Shown: piece by piece, positions 24,833 through 34,471 of the stretch | Position numbering within the stretch: position 1 is the first letter of the stretch | Layout of the letters: each line of letters opens with the position of its first letter | Assembly: GCA_020466095.1 (NCBI GenBank) | Contig: CM035809.1 | Span: forward strand, 2,515,393-2,579,392 | DNA from: Chlorops oryzae | Taxonomy: Eukaryota; Arthropoda; Insecta; Diptera; Chloropidae | Reading direction: 5' to 3' | DNA: 64,000 bases | Position numbers and translations under genes: made by a program | Notes under the pieces: generated by a model | Seen by the model: the letters and a program-made list of their open reading frames with translations, nothing else | The model's database searches: none | Told to the model about the DNA's origin: nothing

Positions 24833-25418
24833 ATGTCATTCAGAAGTAAATTGGACAGCGATTCGAGCACTCATGACGGCTTGCCAACGATTTGTAGTCG
24901 TCTAACCACGTGTTTAAAGCATTTTAGTCATAAATTAACAAAGGTTAACCAGCAGCCATATCCCGAAATAAACACCGAGGACTTTTCAACATATTTCCGG
25001 AAATACCATCCGCAATTTGGATCGCAATTTAGGTGGCGACAACCGAACTGCAAGAATTCCTTCAAACTCCTTCAAAGGGCAAAAGATAACCTACGAAATA
25101 TCACTGTCAGGTTAAAGAATTTCATTTCGAATTTCGAAAGGATTCGAGTCAATTGTGACTATTCGAATTGTAGAAGTGGCGAGGAAATCGTTGCCAAACT
25201 AATCTCATCGACATTCGCATCAGCTCCGTTCGATAAAACTGAGTCATCACCGACATCGATCGCAACTGCCCATAAGACTGCAACTTCCGCTGTCACGATG
25301 ACCATCACGGGCGATAGTTTTCTCATTATACGAGAAGAATATCCAGAACTGGATGCAGAAATACGTAGCATTCTAATGTCACGTGCTCAAACCGGTGCCA
25401 CGATAGCAGAAATCAAAG
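24833..25418 (+). CDS. osk: oskar exon 1 (Long and Short starts, first half of LOTUS)
   Basis: Encodes residues 1-195 plus one base. Long Oskar starts at 24833; the second candidate start MTITGDS at 25298 sits six residues before the LOTUS domain, as the Short Oskar start does in Drosophila. Without the donor at 25419 the frame would run on to 25984, adding 27 residues inside LOTUS. Confidence 0.95.
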
Positions 25419-28400
25419 GTAAGCATCAACGGAAGAAAAAAAAAACGCATTTTTTCTCTCAAATGATTAACGACAAATTCCCATTGAACTCATCCATAGA
25501 CGATTATCGTAAAAATACGGGCCTGCGTTTTCCAGTCTACGAACATATAACGGACTTTCTGCTCTGCATTCCCGGCGTCATGGCCTATTGCAATGAACGT
25601 GGTACACGCATCTTCAACGTTCGTCCAAGTGAGAAAACCAAGCACATCTATGACTTGGTTAGTCAACAGAAGGCGCCTTCCGAACGTTATAGTATCGCGA
25701 GTAATGGCAATTACCGTAACCAGTTCCGACGCGATAGTGATGTGAATTCGAATTTCACTCTTCCAACATGGCGTAGCGGGAATGTCTATAGACCAACCGA
25801 CCAAGTTCCTCGCATTGCCGGGTCACTGATGAGCAGCAGTTTCAAAAACCATCTGAATCAACAACAATCGCAACCATATTTGATACCTGCGCCCAGTGTG
25901 GATGAAAATAACTCACGAAGCGAATCGGATGGCTTCATCGAGAATCGTGGTGGCTTCTATCAAGATAATTGCCAATATCTGTGAGTACAACATTTGCAAA
26001 ACTCTTTGAAAATTATTTAAGCTCGCTTGTTCGTTCGTGGCCAAATATAACATTTTCATATGCTTGCTTTTGACCAGCACGCGAGATCTTTTTCAACGTC
26101 TGTCAAACTGTAATTGACGGACACAAAATACAGTCAAACTTCCATAACTCGAACTTTTACAACTCGAATATTTATTTGATATACAATTTCGTTTTGCTAA
26201 CTCGAAGTCTCAGAGAAGTCAGAGTGATAGATTATATCTTTGGGTTTGGTGGTTCGAGTTATGGAAGTGTGACTGTACGCATGTCGATATATTTTATTTC
26301 AACTTTTTTGTGGCTATATTTTGTGGGTTGAAATTTCTTTAAAGTACAGTAAAACTTCCATAAATCCAACTATTCGGCCGGCTGTGGCATTTAGAGAGGA
26401 TTTAGCTTTAATTTCTTGATCTCAAAACGTCTCTAAGCCCAACAAATTCTTCGAATAAAGAAGATTTCAGTTATCGAATTTGTACTGCATGATTACACTA
26501 CTCAACAGAAAATTTGCCTTTGACTTGAAACCGCTTTTTATACCCGATACACTCTGTGCCGAGTGTATATTGCGTTTGTGTGGTTGTGTGTAACACCCAG
26601 AACTAATCGAGATAGACCATTCAAAATATATAAAGAAATGATCAGCGTCACCAGGCGCTGCGATTTAGACATGTCCGTCCGTCTGTCCGTCTGTTTGTAC
26701 ACAGTTATCTTATCGAAGGAGTTGAGCTACCTCGACGAATTTTAGTATACGTGCTCATGGGAACATGAGTAAGAACAAGTTCGAGAATGGACCCGATCGG
26801 ACCATTTATAGGGCTACCTCCAGTACTAGGGTCTGTTATGAAAATCACAAAAACTGCTCTAAAATCGAAGTTTTTCAAGATATTTTGATGAAATTTGAAA
26901 TTTGAACATGTTTAAAGGCCAGTAATATTATTTCCTAAAATTGGAAAAGTGGGCGTGTCAGAAGGGAGTTTTTTAAAATTTGTCTCCTACACCCGGAATT
27001 CAAATGGGACTTGAACGAAATTTGGGACTTATATTTCTTTTGTAGCCATTGATTGATTGGTCCATTATTAAGAGTACCTCCAGTACTAGGGTCTATCACA
27101 AAAATCCCAGAACTGCCTCAAAATCAGACTTTTTCGAAATATTTCAATGAAACTTAGAATTTTAGTGTATATTTAAGCCTCCGATTAGAATTCAAAAAAA
27201 TTGGAAAATTGGGCGTGGCAAAGGGGTGGTTTTCATAAAGAAATTTAACAAAAGTCGGTATATGGGGCCCCTTATGGCCTTAACATCCCTTGATATTACT
27301 ATAACACCCTTACTTGCTTTTATTCTTCTTTCATATGAAACCAAGATATTTAAAACTGGTTGAAGCCCAAGGGAGTAAGACCATTAAACTCATTTATACT
27401 ATAGACAAAAATTCGGAAGAACGTTACTAAATAACTAAGAATTAATAAAAAAAAGTTGTTTTTCGTTTTCCACATTCAGTGACCCTTAATTAGTTTAAAA
27501 ATATATCACATATTTAAAAGATACGCAAAAAGTTCGATTTTGTTATGTAGTGTTATTGCCGCGAGTCTATATATACAGTCAGTCGAAAAAGTTACGTATC
27601 TACACCTTGAACTAGTTTTTTCGACAATTAAAACTCCAAAGTTTATATATTGTTTTTAAATAAAATATTAAAGAACAAGAAATAAATTCTTTAAAAATTG
27701 CTTAATTAAAGAAACCTTAGAGCAATGTATATTGTATACAGTGTACTATCTCCTTGCGGACACTCCTCTTTAGCGGACACTCCTCTTAAACTGACACTTT
27801 TTGGGAATGCTCTGGTGCTCCTGTTTCTCAAAAAGGATCCTCTAAAGCGAGCACCTCTGTTAAGCGGACATATTTTTGTCGGTCCCGCAGGTGTCCGCTT
27901 AAGAGAGAGTACACTGTATTTTCACGAAAGACAAGTTGTCAACGATCAGTGCTGCCACTTTGCGGATAATCATACGAAATCTGTATATTTTCGCCTGCTT
28001 CTGTATCTTCAATGTATAATTTGTGTTTCGAACATTTAATGTATAATTAATGCGAATTGCTATTTTTCAAAAATTTGCTTTTTGGTTAGAAAACAGCTGC
28101 ACATAAAACCGCAACGTCATGCTAATAAATATATACAGTTGAACTTCGATTAACCGTGCTTCTATTAACCGTGATTATCTATTAACCGTGATGCTGAGTG
28201 GTTGATTTTTACCTCTATTAACCGTGATTTACCTCTATTATCCGTGATGCACATGTCCATATGACTGCTTGTTTGTTTTTTTCGTATAATACACTAACAT
28301 CTCTCATATTAAAATAAATGTTTGTATTCCTAGAGATATGATAAGTTGTTTATAGACGCAGATTTACATGTTTTTGTCAAAAATAAATAAAAATAATAAA

Positions 28401-31400
28401 ATTTATACATGTAAAATTTTACCTCTTTCAACCGTGATTTTCGATTATCCGTGATTAGCCCGGTCCCGAGCATCACGGTCAATCGAAGTTCAACTGTATA
28501 TATAATTTATCTAAAATTTGGTGGCAGCACTGTCAACGATGTAAATAAATTTGATCTTTTTCAATTGCAAAAAGTTTGGCAGACGTTGGACACGATTAAG
28601 TTGAATATTCCTTACCAATGCTTCGCAAACTGTCCAATTGTCTATATACATAAATTATTCTTGATTTCCACACACAAAGTTTTCTTTCGAAATTCTTTAG
28701 TTTTTATATCAGATAGCTGAGACAAAGGGCAATTTCTTCTCTTCTCGCTTAGTCGTCGTTCATACTATGAGACAAGACAAGCGAGAGACACGGTGAATTC
28801 TCTTTTGGTGTCTTATTCGTGTTCATACTAGTAAAAATTGTCTCTGCGACATTTGAAATAGAAGAAGAAACTGGTTTTATACAGTGCTGCCAGAAAAAAT
28901 ATTTTGAAATACCTACAATCTGAATTAAAAATCCCCTACGCTCTTGAAATAAGATAAATAAATTATTATCACGGTTTTCGACAAAATAAGTTGGTCCAAA
29001 GATCTTTTTTAGAAAAAGTGTAAGCTATTCTCCACAATTTTTCGTATTTAATACTTCAAAGCTAGCTTTTTAAATTATTTCCGAAATCTGTAGATATGCT
29101 TCTTCATAAGAAGAGAATATTTACCCAAATATGGTAGCACTATTTTTATGATGAGAAGGACAAGCACAAAGCGTGTCGCCGAGTACGTAAGACACGTACC
29201 CCTCTCTCTACCCCGAACGTCCCTTGCCTACAACCACCGTGTCTCTCGCTTGTCTTGTCTCATAGTATGAACGACGACTTACTAAGGCGATTATTTGGAG
29301 AGAAAAATTTGTGTCTGGAAATCGGAAATAATTCTCTCATATCTTTTCCGCTTTATCAGTTTCAATCGGATTTACAACTACGAAAATAAAAAGGACCCTT
29401 TGAAGGATAACTCTGATTGCAATTTTAATAATATGAACATAAATATGAATGAGCTTGCAGTAGTTGAAAGCCAAATGCAAGGAAATCTTCAAACTGATCA
29501 AAACGATAAGGACATGCATATATTCAAGCGTCCGATTGGTCGTCCCTTACGTGGTCCAGTTGCGCGTGCTTCATCACCCAGCAACAGAACGAGGAGCAGT
29601 CAGAGGAGCGATTCCATCTATTCGTCCGAGTTTGATTATGAGGCACATTTACTGGATTTCCCATTGCTTGGGGATGATTTTCTATTGTATCTTGCGCGCA
29701 TGGAATTGCGATGTAAATTCAGAAAGCGTAAGTAAAAAACAAAAAAAAAACTATTAAATATTTATTTTTTTTAACTGAAGGATTATTTTAAAATGTAGAT
29801 CAAAAAGTCCTTCAATCGGGATTGTGTGTTTCGGGTCAAACAATTAAGGCTGCTGCAAAACGAATGAAAACTTTGCCTTGCAGTGCCTATGGGAATCGGC
29901 GCGTCATTGTCAACATCGGCTCTGTGGATATAATGCAGGGCAAGCCTTTGGTGCAAATCGAACATGAATTTCGAAGTTTGATAAGTGTTATTAACAAACG
30001 TGGCTTCCAACCGATTCTCACCACGCTGGCACCTCTGGCCAATTATGCGCACGATACGAGCGTCAAAATGAAAGTGGAACGTTTCAATGACTTCATCAAA
30101 CGCGAAGGAAAGTTTTTGCTTGTCATCGATGTTTGGGCCCTTTTTGTGAATGAACGAAAGCAAACACTTTTCGATTGCTATCAGAAGTGAGTATAGACCA
30201 TGTTTGAACTTAATTACAGTGGTGTTCAATAGAGTTGGAGTGCAACAAAAATCATAAATGATATTGTAGTGCTAAGAAATTCTTAATTATTCTTTTATGA
30301 AAAAAGGATTGTTATAATATTTGGAATTTTTTTTGCTTCTTTTTCTATATTGAAGAAAGCTGTAATGCATCATTTCCACAAGCACAATTGGTGCCGGGTC
30401 AGGTGTAGAAAAAACTGTTTCGCAAAAATGAAATAAATTTAGGACATGTTAAAAAAAACACTGTTGCATGATAAAAATTTCAACAAAAAAAAAAAAATTG
30501 TGCTTCTCTTGCTCCCTCGTGCATACAAAAGGGATGTTTTCGAAAAGTTTTTCATACGTCTGACCTGGCCCACAATGTAGATCGAAATAATGTTTTCAAT
30601 GTCTGTCAAACTGTAACGAAACTGAGAAATTATGCAACATTGAACGTTATCTTCAGATATAAAAGTTTCAAAGGCTCAGAAATGCTGCTTTTTGTTTAGA
30701 GCCTCAGACGCAATTGGCATTTCGTCGTTCTGGAGTTATCTTCACGTATTTCCAAAATATATTTTTTTGGTTTAATGCATTTTTTATATATAAGATTCAA
30801 AAGTCAGATGCGATTCTATCTTTTTGACTAATTTTAAATAAAATGCTCTAAGACACTTTTTAGGGTGGAATTGATACTTGTTGATCTTAACGGTTAATCC
30901 TTTTAAAGACCACGCAGATGATATTTAATTGCTTTGTCGCTTCAAATACCAAACAAGGGCTTTGAAAATGTTCATCGGTCTACTTTTAAAAGTTTGCTAC
31001 CAAAGACATAGTTATCTTGCAATGGAAAACTCTGAGCGATCAAAGGAAATAGTCAAATTAATGTACATATCGCACCCGGTCCACTAAAGTGGCACAACTC
31101 AAAATTTGCCATTTTTCAGAAAACGCAAAAAACAAAATTCGTCGCAGTGTCGATCAAAGCAGGAAAAAAGACATTACGGCTTTTTTCGGCCTTTTATAAT
31201 GACAAAAATGGAATGGAATTTTTCCTGCAGGTAGACGGGTGACTTGGGAACAAGATTCATAGCATAACTCGAATTTCAGAAATTTTGAGTTGTGTCAGTT
31301 TAGTTGTCAGGGTGCGATATGTATCTTTCTCCTAGGCATGTGGAAATGCACCCTGAAGGAATTTTGAGATTTGAAACATTCAGCTATGTTCAATGCCTAT

Positions 31401-32348
31401 AAATATTAATTGAAATGGTCATTTCGAAAACCTCATAAGCAGGGCTCGGAATTTGTTGACTTTTTTAAATTTAAAGCATACTTTACGGGGGGAAAATTTT
31501 TTCGTTTCATTATTTTGAGAATAAGGTTAGCGAAGTGGAACTTCAAACCGCTTTCCTAACTTTAAAAAACTTCATATTGAAGCTAAAAATCGATTAGAAT
31601 CTTAACTTCATGTGAGTTGAAAAGAAAAAAAAATTTACTCCATAAAGTATGCTTTAAATTTAGAAATGCAACAAAACCCGAGCCCTGCTCATAAGTCACT
31701 AGAACAGAATTTTTCAAGAATTAATTAAGAACTGCTTCACGCTTTTACCAATGAGTTTAAAAGGACTTCTTTTCATTTTTAATTCAGTATCAAGAAGAAA
31801 GGAATGCTTTAGCTTATGTGTTATTTCCCCAGGCCCGTTGAGAGAAATTCGGGGCCCGGGGGAGTTTTTTCTGGGCCCCTCACAAAAAAGTGCGACCAAA
31901 ATGAAAGGTATCATGCCAAGTTTTTGGCCCCTTCAGAAAGCCCGGGCCCGGCGGAAAACCCCCTCTTTCAAGCCCCCCTCTACAGGGCTGTATTTTCCCA
32001 ATTTGAGCAAGAAAAAAATTTATGTTGGAAAAAATTTGACTTAAGAGGTTTTTGATATGAGCAGCTGTGAATTGAAGAATCGGTTTTGTCACGAGATCTT
32101 TAAAAAAAAAATAAGTTCATTTGATTATTAGAGTATCAGTTTTGTCCTTATTTTTAAGAGAACTTTTCTTTGTTGATCTTACTTAAAAGTACTATGTACT
32201 ATAAGTATACCTATTGGAAATTAATCAAATAAAATATTCTTTCAGCGAGCCGCGCCAAGTTACAGGCGCTCAGGAGTCGTATGTTTTTTGGAATAAAATT
32301 GGACGTCAGCGTGTCTTGCAATTAATTGAGGCCAATCTGGAGTACTAA
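24833..32348 (+). CDS. osk: oskar, complete gene, five exons, 641 aa
   Basis: Oskar nucleates germ plasm at the posterior pole of the fly oocyte. Exons are 24833-25418, 25500-25980, 29360-29727, 29799-30186 and 32246-32348 (1926 nt with stop). All introns are GT-AG and the joined frame is open. Residues 1-155 are the Long Oskar-specific N-terminal part. Met156 (25298) fits the Short Oskar start. LOTUS (OST-HTH) spans about 162-239 (REEYPELDAEIRSIL ... FPVYEHITDFLLCIPGV); in Drosophila it dimerises and binds Vasa. A polar low-complexity linker (240-450) leads to the OSK/SGNH-like RNA-binding domain, about 453-641 (LLDFPLLGDDFLLYLARMEL, VNIGSVDIM, PRQVTG, WNKIGRQRVLQ). The length is close to Drosophila (606 aa). 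Introns 2 and 4 are swollen by transposons. Confidence 0.97.
25400..25510 (+). promoter_or_regulatory. osk: Splice-created SOLE-like stem spanning the exon 1-exon 2 junction
   Basis: After removal of 25419-25499, bases 25400-25406 (ACGATAG) pair with 25504-25510 (TTATCGT): six Watson-Crick pairs plus one G-U. The 18 nt before and 10 nt after the junction match the published layout of the Drosophila spliced oskar localisation element, which with the exon junction complex supports kinesin-dependent transport. The stem exists only in spliced RNA. Function here is inferred from position and pairing. Confidence 0.8.
25419..25499 (+). other. osk: oskar intron 1, 81 nt, in frame and stop-free
   Basis: Donor AAAG|GTAAGC, acceptor CATCCATAG|AC. 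The length is a multiple of three with no stop, so retention would insert 27 residues (rich in Lys, then Ser/Asn) after Lys195 in the middle of LOTUS. Removal restores the continuous LOTUS core IAEIKDDYRKNTG, so splicing is clearly the normal state. Confidence 0.93.
25500..25980 (+). CDS. osk: oskar exon 2 (second half of LOTUS and linker)
   Basis: Contributes residues 196 to 355 plus two bases of 356. LOTUS ends near residue 239 (RIFNVRPS). The rest is an Asn/Ser/Gln-rich linker. Donor ATCT|GTGAGT at 25981; reading through hits TGA immediately. Confidence 0.93.
26131..26275. mobile_element. pogo/Tc1-like MITE, 145 bp
   Basis: Ends CAGTCAAACTTCCATAACTC and GAGTTATGGAAGTGTGACTG between TA dinucleotides (26129-26130, 26276-26277). 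CAGT termini with a TA duplication and an AACTTC(C/G)AT motif are typical of pogo/Tigger-type elements. A partial relative begins near 26347. Confidence 0.85.
26535..27317 (-). repeat. Family A dispersed repeat, copy 4 (antisense in oskar intron 2)
   Basis: Reverse orientation of copy 2: begins TTTTTATACCCGATACACTC, then CCGTCCGTCTGTCC, GGTACCTCCAGTACTAGGG-type blocks and GGGCGTG(T/G)CA, and ends ATAACACCCTTACTTG. Nearly full length and non-coding. Confidence 0.8.
27739..27916. mobile_element. pogo/Tigger-like MITE, 178 bp
   Basis: Inverted ends start CAGTGTACT and contain the GCGGACAC / GTGTCCGC pair, with TA on both sides (27737-27738, 27917-27918). The interior repeats CGGACACTCCTCTT-like words. 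Non-coding. Confidence 0.85.
27947..28532. mobile_element. hAT-like MITE split by a pogo-like MITE
   Basis: Ends CAGTGCTGCCAC and GTGGCAGCACTG are perfect inverted repeats with the 8-bp TSD TCAACGAT (27939-27946, 28533-28540). Removing the nested 361-bp element and its extra TA leaves about 223 bp. Confidence 0.88.
28136..28496 (+). mobile_element. pogo-like MITE, 361 bp, copy 1
   Basis: Ends CAGTTGAACTTCGATTAACC and TCAATCGAAGTTCAACTG, TA on both sides (28134-28135, 28497-28498). The interior repeats ATTAACCGTGAT and its complement. An equally long copy lies in reverse orientation at 45887-46247. Confidence 0.92.
28752..29278. mobile_element. PIF/Harbinger-like MITE, 527 bp, 82 bp upstream of oskar exon 3
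   Basis: About 44-bp nearly perfect inverted ends (GTCGTCGTTCATACTATGAG and complement) with TTA duplicated (28749-28751, 29279-29281). It contains a probable nested hAT-like MITE. Confidence 0.88.
28882..29142. mobile_element. Probable nested hAT-like MITE
   Basis: Ends CAGTGCTGCCAG and TATGGTAGCACTA resemble the hAT family at 27947. Flanking octamers GTTTTATA and TTTTTATG match at 6 of 8. Boundaries are tentative. Confidence 0.45.
29360..29727 (+). CDS. osk: oskar exon 3 (linker and start of OSK domain)
   Basis: Follows acceptor CTTTATCAG. The junction codon CT|T gives Leu356. Encodes the rest of the linker (Asn-rich, then Arg/Ser-rich) and the OSK domain opening LLDFPLLGDDFLLYLARMEL. Donor AAGC|GTAAGT. 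Confidence 0.95.
29799..30186 (+). CDS. osk: oskar exon 4 (core of OSK domain)
   Basis: Acceptor AAATGTAG after a 71-nt intron; the junction codon C|AT gives His479. Carries VLQSGLCVSG, RVIVNIGSVDIM and ILTTLAPLANYAHD, the SGNH-like core strands of Oskar. Donor CAGAA|GTGAGT. Confidence 0.95.
31066..31321. mobile_element. TA-flanked MITE, 256 bp
   Basis: Ends CATATCGCACCC / GGGTGCGATATG with TA on both sides (31064-31065, 31322-31323); CACAACTCAAAATT and its complement pair further in. The copy at 35235-35489 sits in the duplicated segment. Confidence 0.8.
31440..31687. mobile_element. hAT-like MITE, 248 bp
   Basis: Ends CAGGGCTCGG / CCGAGCCCTG with perfect 8-bp TSD CTCATAAG (31432-31439, 31688-31695). 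The interior TAAAGCATACTTTA-type arms are also inverted. Copy 2 at 35608-35854. Confidence 0.9.
31830..31990. mobile_element. hAT-like MITE, 161 bp, GGGCCC-rich
   Basis: Ends CAGGCCCGTTGAGAG and CTCTACAGGGCTG, imperfect inverted repeats. Flanks TATTTCCC and TATTTTCC match as a slightly diverged 8-bp TSD. Confidence 0.65.
32246..32348 (+). CDS. osk: oskar exon 5 (C-terminus)
   Basis: Acceptor ATTCTTTCAG; junction codon AA|C gives Asn608. Encodes EPRQVTGAQESYVFWNKIGR and ends IEANLEY, stop TAA at 32346-32348. It matches the conserved Oskar C-terminal tail. Confidence 0.95.
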
Positions 32349-32475
32349 CGAAGGTGACCATCTGCAGCACCAAAGAGAATATCCACATCCTTAATTTTCG
32401 TATAACTCTGACTAATTTTTCGTCGGCTCGACGCTGTTTTAATTATAAGTTTTTTTAATATTTTATGTCCTTAAT

Positions 32476-32483
32476 TTATATGT
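32476..32483 (+). promoter_or_regulatory. osk: Candidate Bruno response element
   Basis: TTATATGT fits the UU(G/A)U(A/G)U(G/A)U consensus exactly, 128 nt into the 3' UTR. In Drosophila such sites repress oskar translation before localisation. An 8-mer of this kind occurs often by chance in AT-rich DNA. Confidence 0.4.
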
Positions 32484-32561
32484 AGTTTATTTTTGTCTGT
32501 TTTCAATGTTTCGTGTGATATTGTCCGTAATTATTTCGTCATGGGTCTAAGGGTTTAATAA

Positions 32562-32584
32562 GCTTTAAAAGCCGGCCTTTAAGC
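32562..32584 (+). promoter_or_regulatory. osk: 3' UTR hairpin with palindromic GCCGGC loop
   Basis: GCTT-AAA (one-base bulge at 32566) pairs with TTTAAGC, exposing a loop that contains the self-complementary hexamer GCCGGC. Drosophila oskar 3' UTRs dimerise through a stem-loop with a six-base palindromic loop, so this is a structural analogue by position class and design. Function is inferred. Confidence 0.55.
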
Positions 32585-33434
32585 GTTCTTTGTGTTAAGC
32601 AATTTTCGTGAATTTCCATATGTCCTGTGTAACACACACAAAAAAAAAAAAAAAAAAAACGTTTATTGCAAGCAATAAAATTTCCATTGAAATAAGATAA
32701 TTCAAAAGCCATTGGAAAATTTAGAGCTTGCAATAGAATAATTTTTTTTGAAATTTTTCTTCATAGTTTTAATGTAGACTTCAGTGTAACTCTTCATTAA
32801 GACTTGAATTGCAGATTTCAAGCAATTTGTTAATTTTCGTTTTGTCTTCTGGTCTGTCTTTATTTGTGAGATCTAGTCAAAATAAGTGATTAAACAGTTT
32901 ATTTTGTGCACGATAAACTGTGTTTAATGACTTATTTTACATATTTGTTTCTTTTTTTTTTAATGTAATTTTATGAAAATTCAATTCCTAGGCTTTTTTC
33001 ATGATCACTAGCGCGGTTGATTTTCGATATAAATGCTTTATTGAATTTTCATAAAATATTGTTTGTTCTTTAATATGTTCACTGTGTTTGTCCGATTGCA
33101 TTCAATTAATAAGCCCTTTTAAAATTCAAGACCAATTTCATGCGCATAACTTAAGATGATGAGATCGTTCTTACAATTTTTAAAGGATTTAACGTGACTG
33201 ACAATGTGGTCAATTGTTTCATATCTGGATATCGAGGTGAAGCGAAATTGCAATCTATGCTAGCATAAAAAAAATTGTCTACTAAATATTTAAGAAAATT
33301 TATTCGGACCTATGGCTTTTATGTTTTTATGTTTGTTTTTATTAAATGTTCTGTGAAAATGTGCCTTGTCGAATTATGTCTGTTACCATAACAAGCTCTA
33401 TGTAAAACGCCAAAAAAATCGTTCTTTAAGTTGA

Positions 33435-33440
33435 AATAAA
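33435..33440 (+). terminator. osk: Candidate oskar polyadenylation signal
   Basis: AATAAA about 1.09 kb after the stop codon, the length expected for oskar. The upstream AATAAA at 32673 is the alternative. Confidence 0.55.
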
Positions 33441-33460
33441 GTCAAAGAAACTCAAAAAGG

Positions 33461-33835
33461 CTAGCAAAAGGTGTTTTAACAATCAGCCCGATTCTAATTA
33501 TTCCTCGGGAGTTTGAACGAAAATCTGCCTTTCTAAGCACACTGCGGAATCGAATATTAAGGAACCAAATATCTATATCCTTGACAGGTTTTATGTAAAT
33601 CCTACCCAATCCTGACAACACTCGATACGGCCCTATGTTATACTATTTAACTCTATTCGTCGTGGGTTGTTGGTAGTACGTGCGATAGAGCTGAGTCGTC
33701 TTCCGGAATAATGTAAGGATCGGTCTGCCTTTCCATGGATTCAAGCTCCATTTTTATAGGAAAAAATTACTGATTTGGTGCTATCTCAGCGACCCATCGA
33801 TGTTATGCACTTTCTTCAGTCACGAAAATGGCGCC
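33461..33835. other. Intergenic stretch
   Basis: CAGCCCGATTCTAATTATTC at about 33484 resembles one end of the hAT-like element at 47053, but no partner end is seen. Confidence 0.4.
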
Positions 33836-34113
33836 ATCGGCCACTTTTTAGAATCACATGGGTAGACGTTCACGGTGACCTCACTGTTAGTCTGTGAAAT
33901 ATAGTGAAAAAAGCTGTCCATCGAGATACCGTGCGTTAGATGTCCGATGTGGCCATAACTGCAGTAATGACGCATGGATAAATTTTTATGCCGGGTGGGA
34001 AAATCCAAACATTTGAGTCTATTACGGTAGTCGTCGTCGAGGTCAAAAATAGACGAAGCGAAAGATTCGTATTGCAGTAGTCGCCGTCGACGCAATATTG
34101 TCGTCGTCGTCAC
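33820..34113 (-). other. Repeat-borne open frame, 97 codons, unknown
   Basis: Starts with a Thr/Arg run from the GTCGTC repeat and continues with an ordinary-looking stretch (DFPTRHKNLSMRHYCSYGHI ... SEVTVNVYPCDSKKW). It is repeated with only a few differences at 38074-38397. No family recognised. Nothing indicates it is translated. Confidence 0.25.
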
Positions 34114-34471
34114 TAAATACTAGTGTTGCAACGGATAGTGTATCCGGCCAAATGTCGGATATCCGGCTGACTGCGAGACCGAAAAGCCGCATTTCCGGCT
34201 GCTGGATAGTTAATTTGTTTAGTTATATATTTTTTAGGTTTTAAAGCCATATTGAAGAGCGTAGCAATAGAAGTGGTTGTTACGAGTGGTTGCACCGGTT
34301 AGCGGAACTCAGAGATGGGCCCTTTGCACTACCACTAAATTTGCACTACCACTACTTGCTTAGTAGTAGTGCAAATTAATTTTTAACTATCACTAAAATT
34401 TTTAGTGCAAGTGAAAATGATTTGCACTATCACTAATTTTTTAGTGTAAGTTAAATGAAATGCACTGTCAC
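33836..34471 (+). repeat. Duplicated composite segment, copy 1 (truncated)
   Basis: Collinear with 38121-38745: CGGCCACTTTTTAGAATCAC, the GTCGTCGTC-rich part, the left end of the outer hAT-like element (TAGTGTTGCAACGG at 34121 with preceding CTAAATAC) and the left end of the nested one (CAGAGATGGGC at about 34309). It stops inside the nested element, where the oskar-intron segment begins. Confidence 0.85.

Larger units (their letters stand above)
25981..29359 (+). other. osk: oskar intron 2, 3.4 kb, packed with transposons
   Basis: Starts GTGAGT and ends CTTTATCAG. It holds three pogo/Tc1-like MITEs, two hAT-like MITEs, a PIF-like MITE and an antisense family A copy. Delimited elements make up roughly half of its length. 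Confidence 0.9.
30473..31692 (+). repeat. Duplicated segment, copy 1 (inside oskar intron 4)
   Basis: Collinear with 34472-35860 at high identity (visual alignment), including two internal MITEs with the same boundaries. This indicates duplication of a composite segment rather than two independent transposon insertions. Confidence 0.9.
30187..32245 (+). other. osk: oskar intron 4, 2.06 kb, with a segment duplicated downstream
   Basis: GTGAGT...TTTCAG. Contains the 30473-31692 segment that recurs at 34472-35860, and three MITEs (31066, 31440, 31830). Confidence 0.9.
32349..33460 (+). other. osk: oskar 3' UTR
   Basis: From the stop to just past AATAAA at 33435-33440, about 1.1 kb, close to the Drosophila 3' UTR length. 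The fly 3' UTR carries localisation, dimerisation and Bruno-repression signals. An earlier AATAAA at 32673-32678 could give a short form, and a run of about 20 A occurs at 32640-32659. The true end cannot be read from sequence alone. Confidence 0.7.

Noticed and set aside
24833..25984. A single-exon 383-residue oskar-like protein
   Set aside because: The frame reads through intron 1 and stops in intron 2; splice sites and LOTUS continuity show otherwise.
26347..26487. Another pogo-like MITE (CAGTAAAACTTCC start)
   Set aside because: The right end does not match and lacks a TA; left as a possible fragment.
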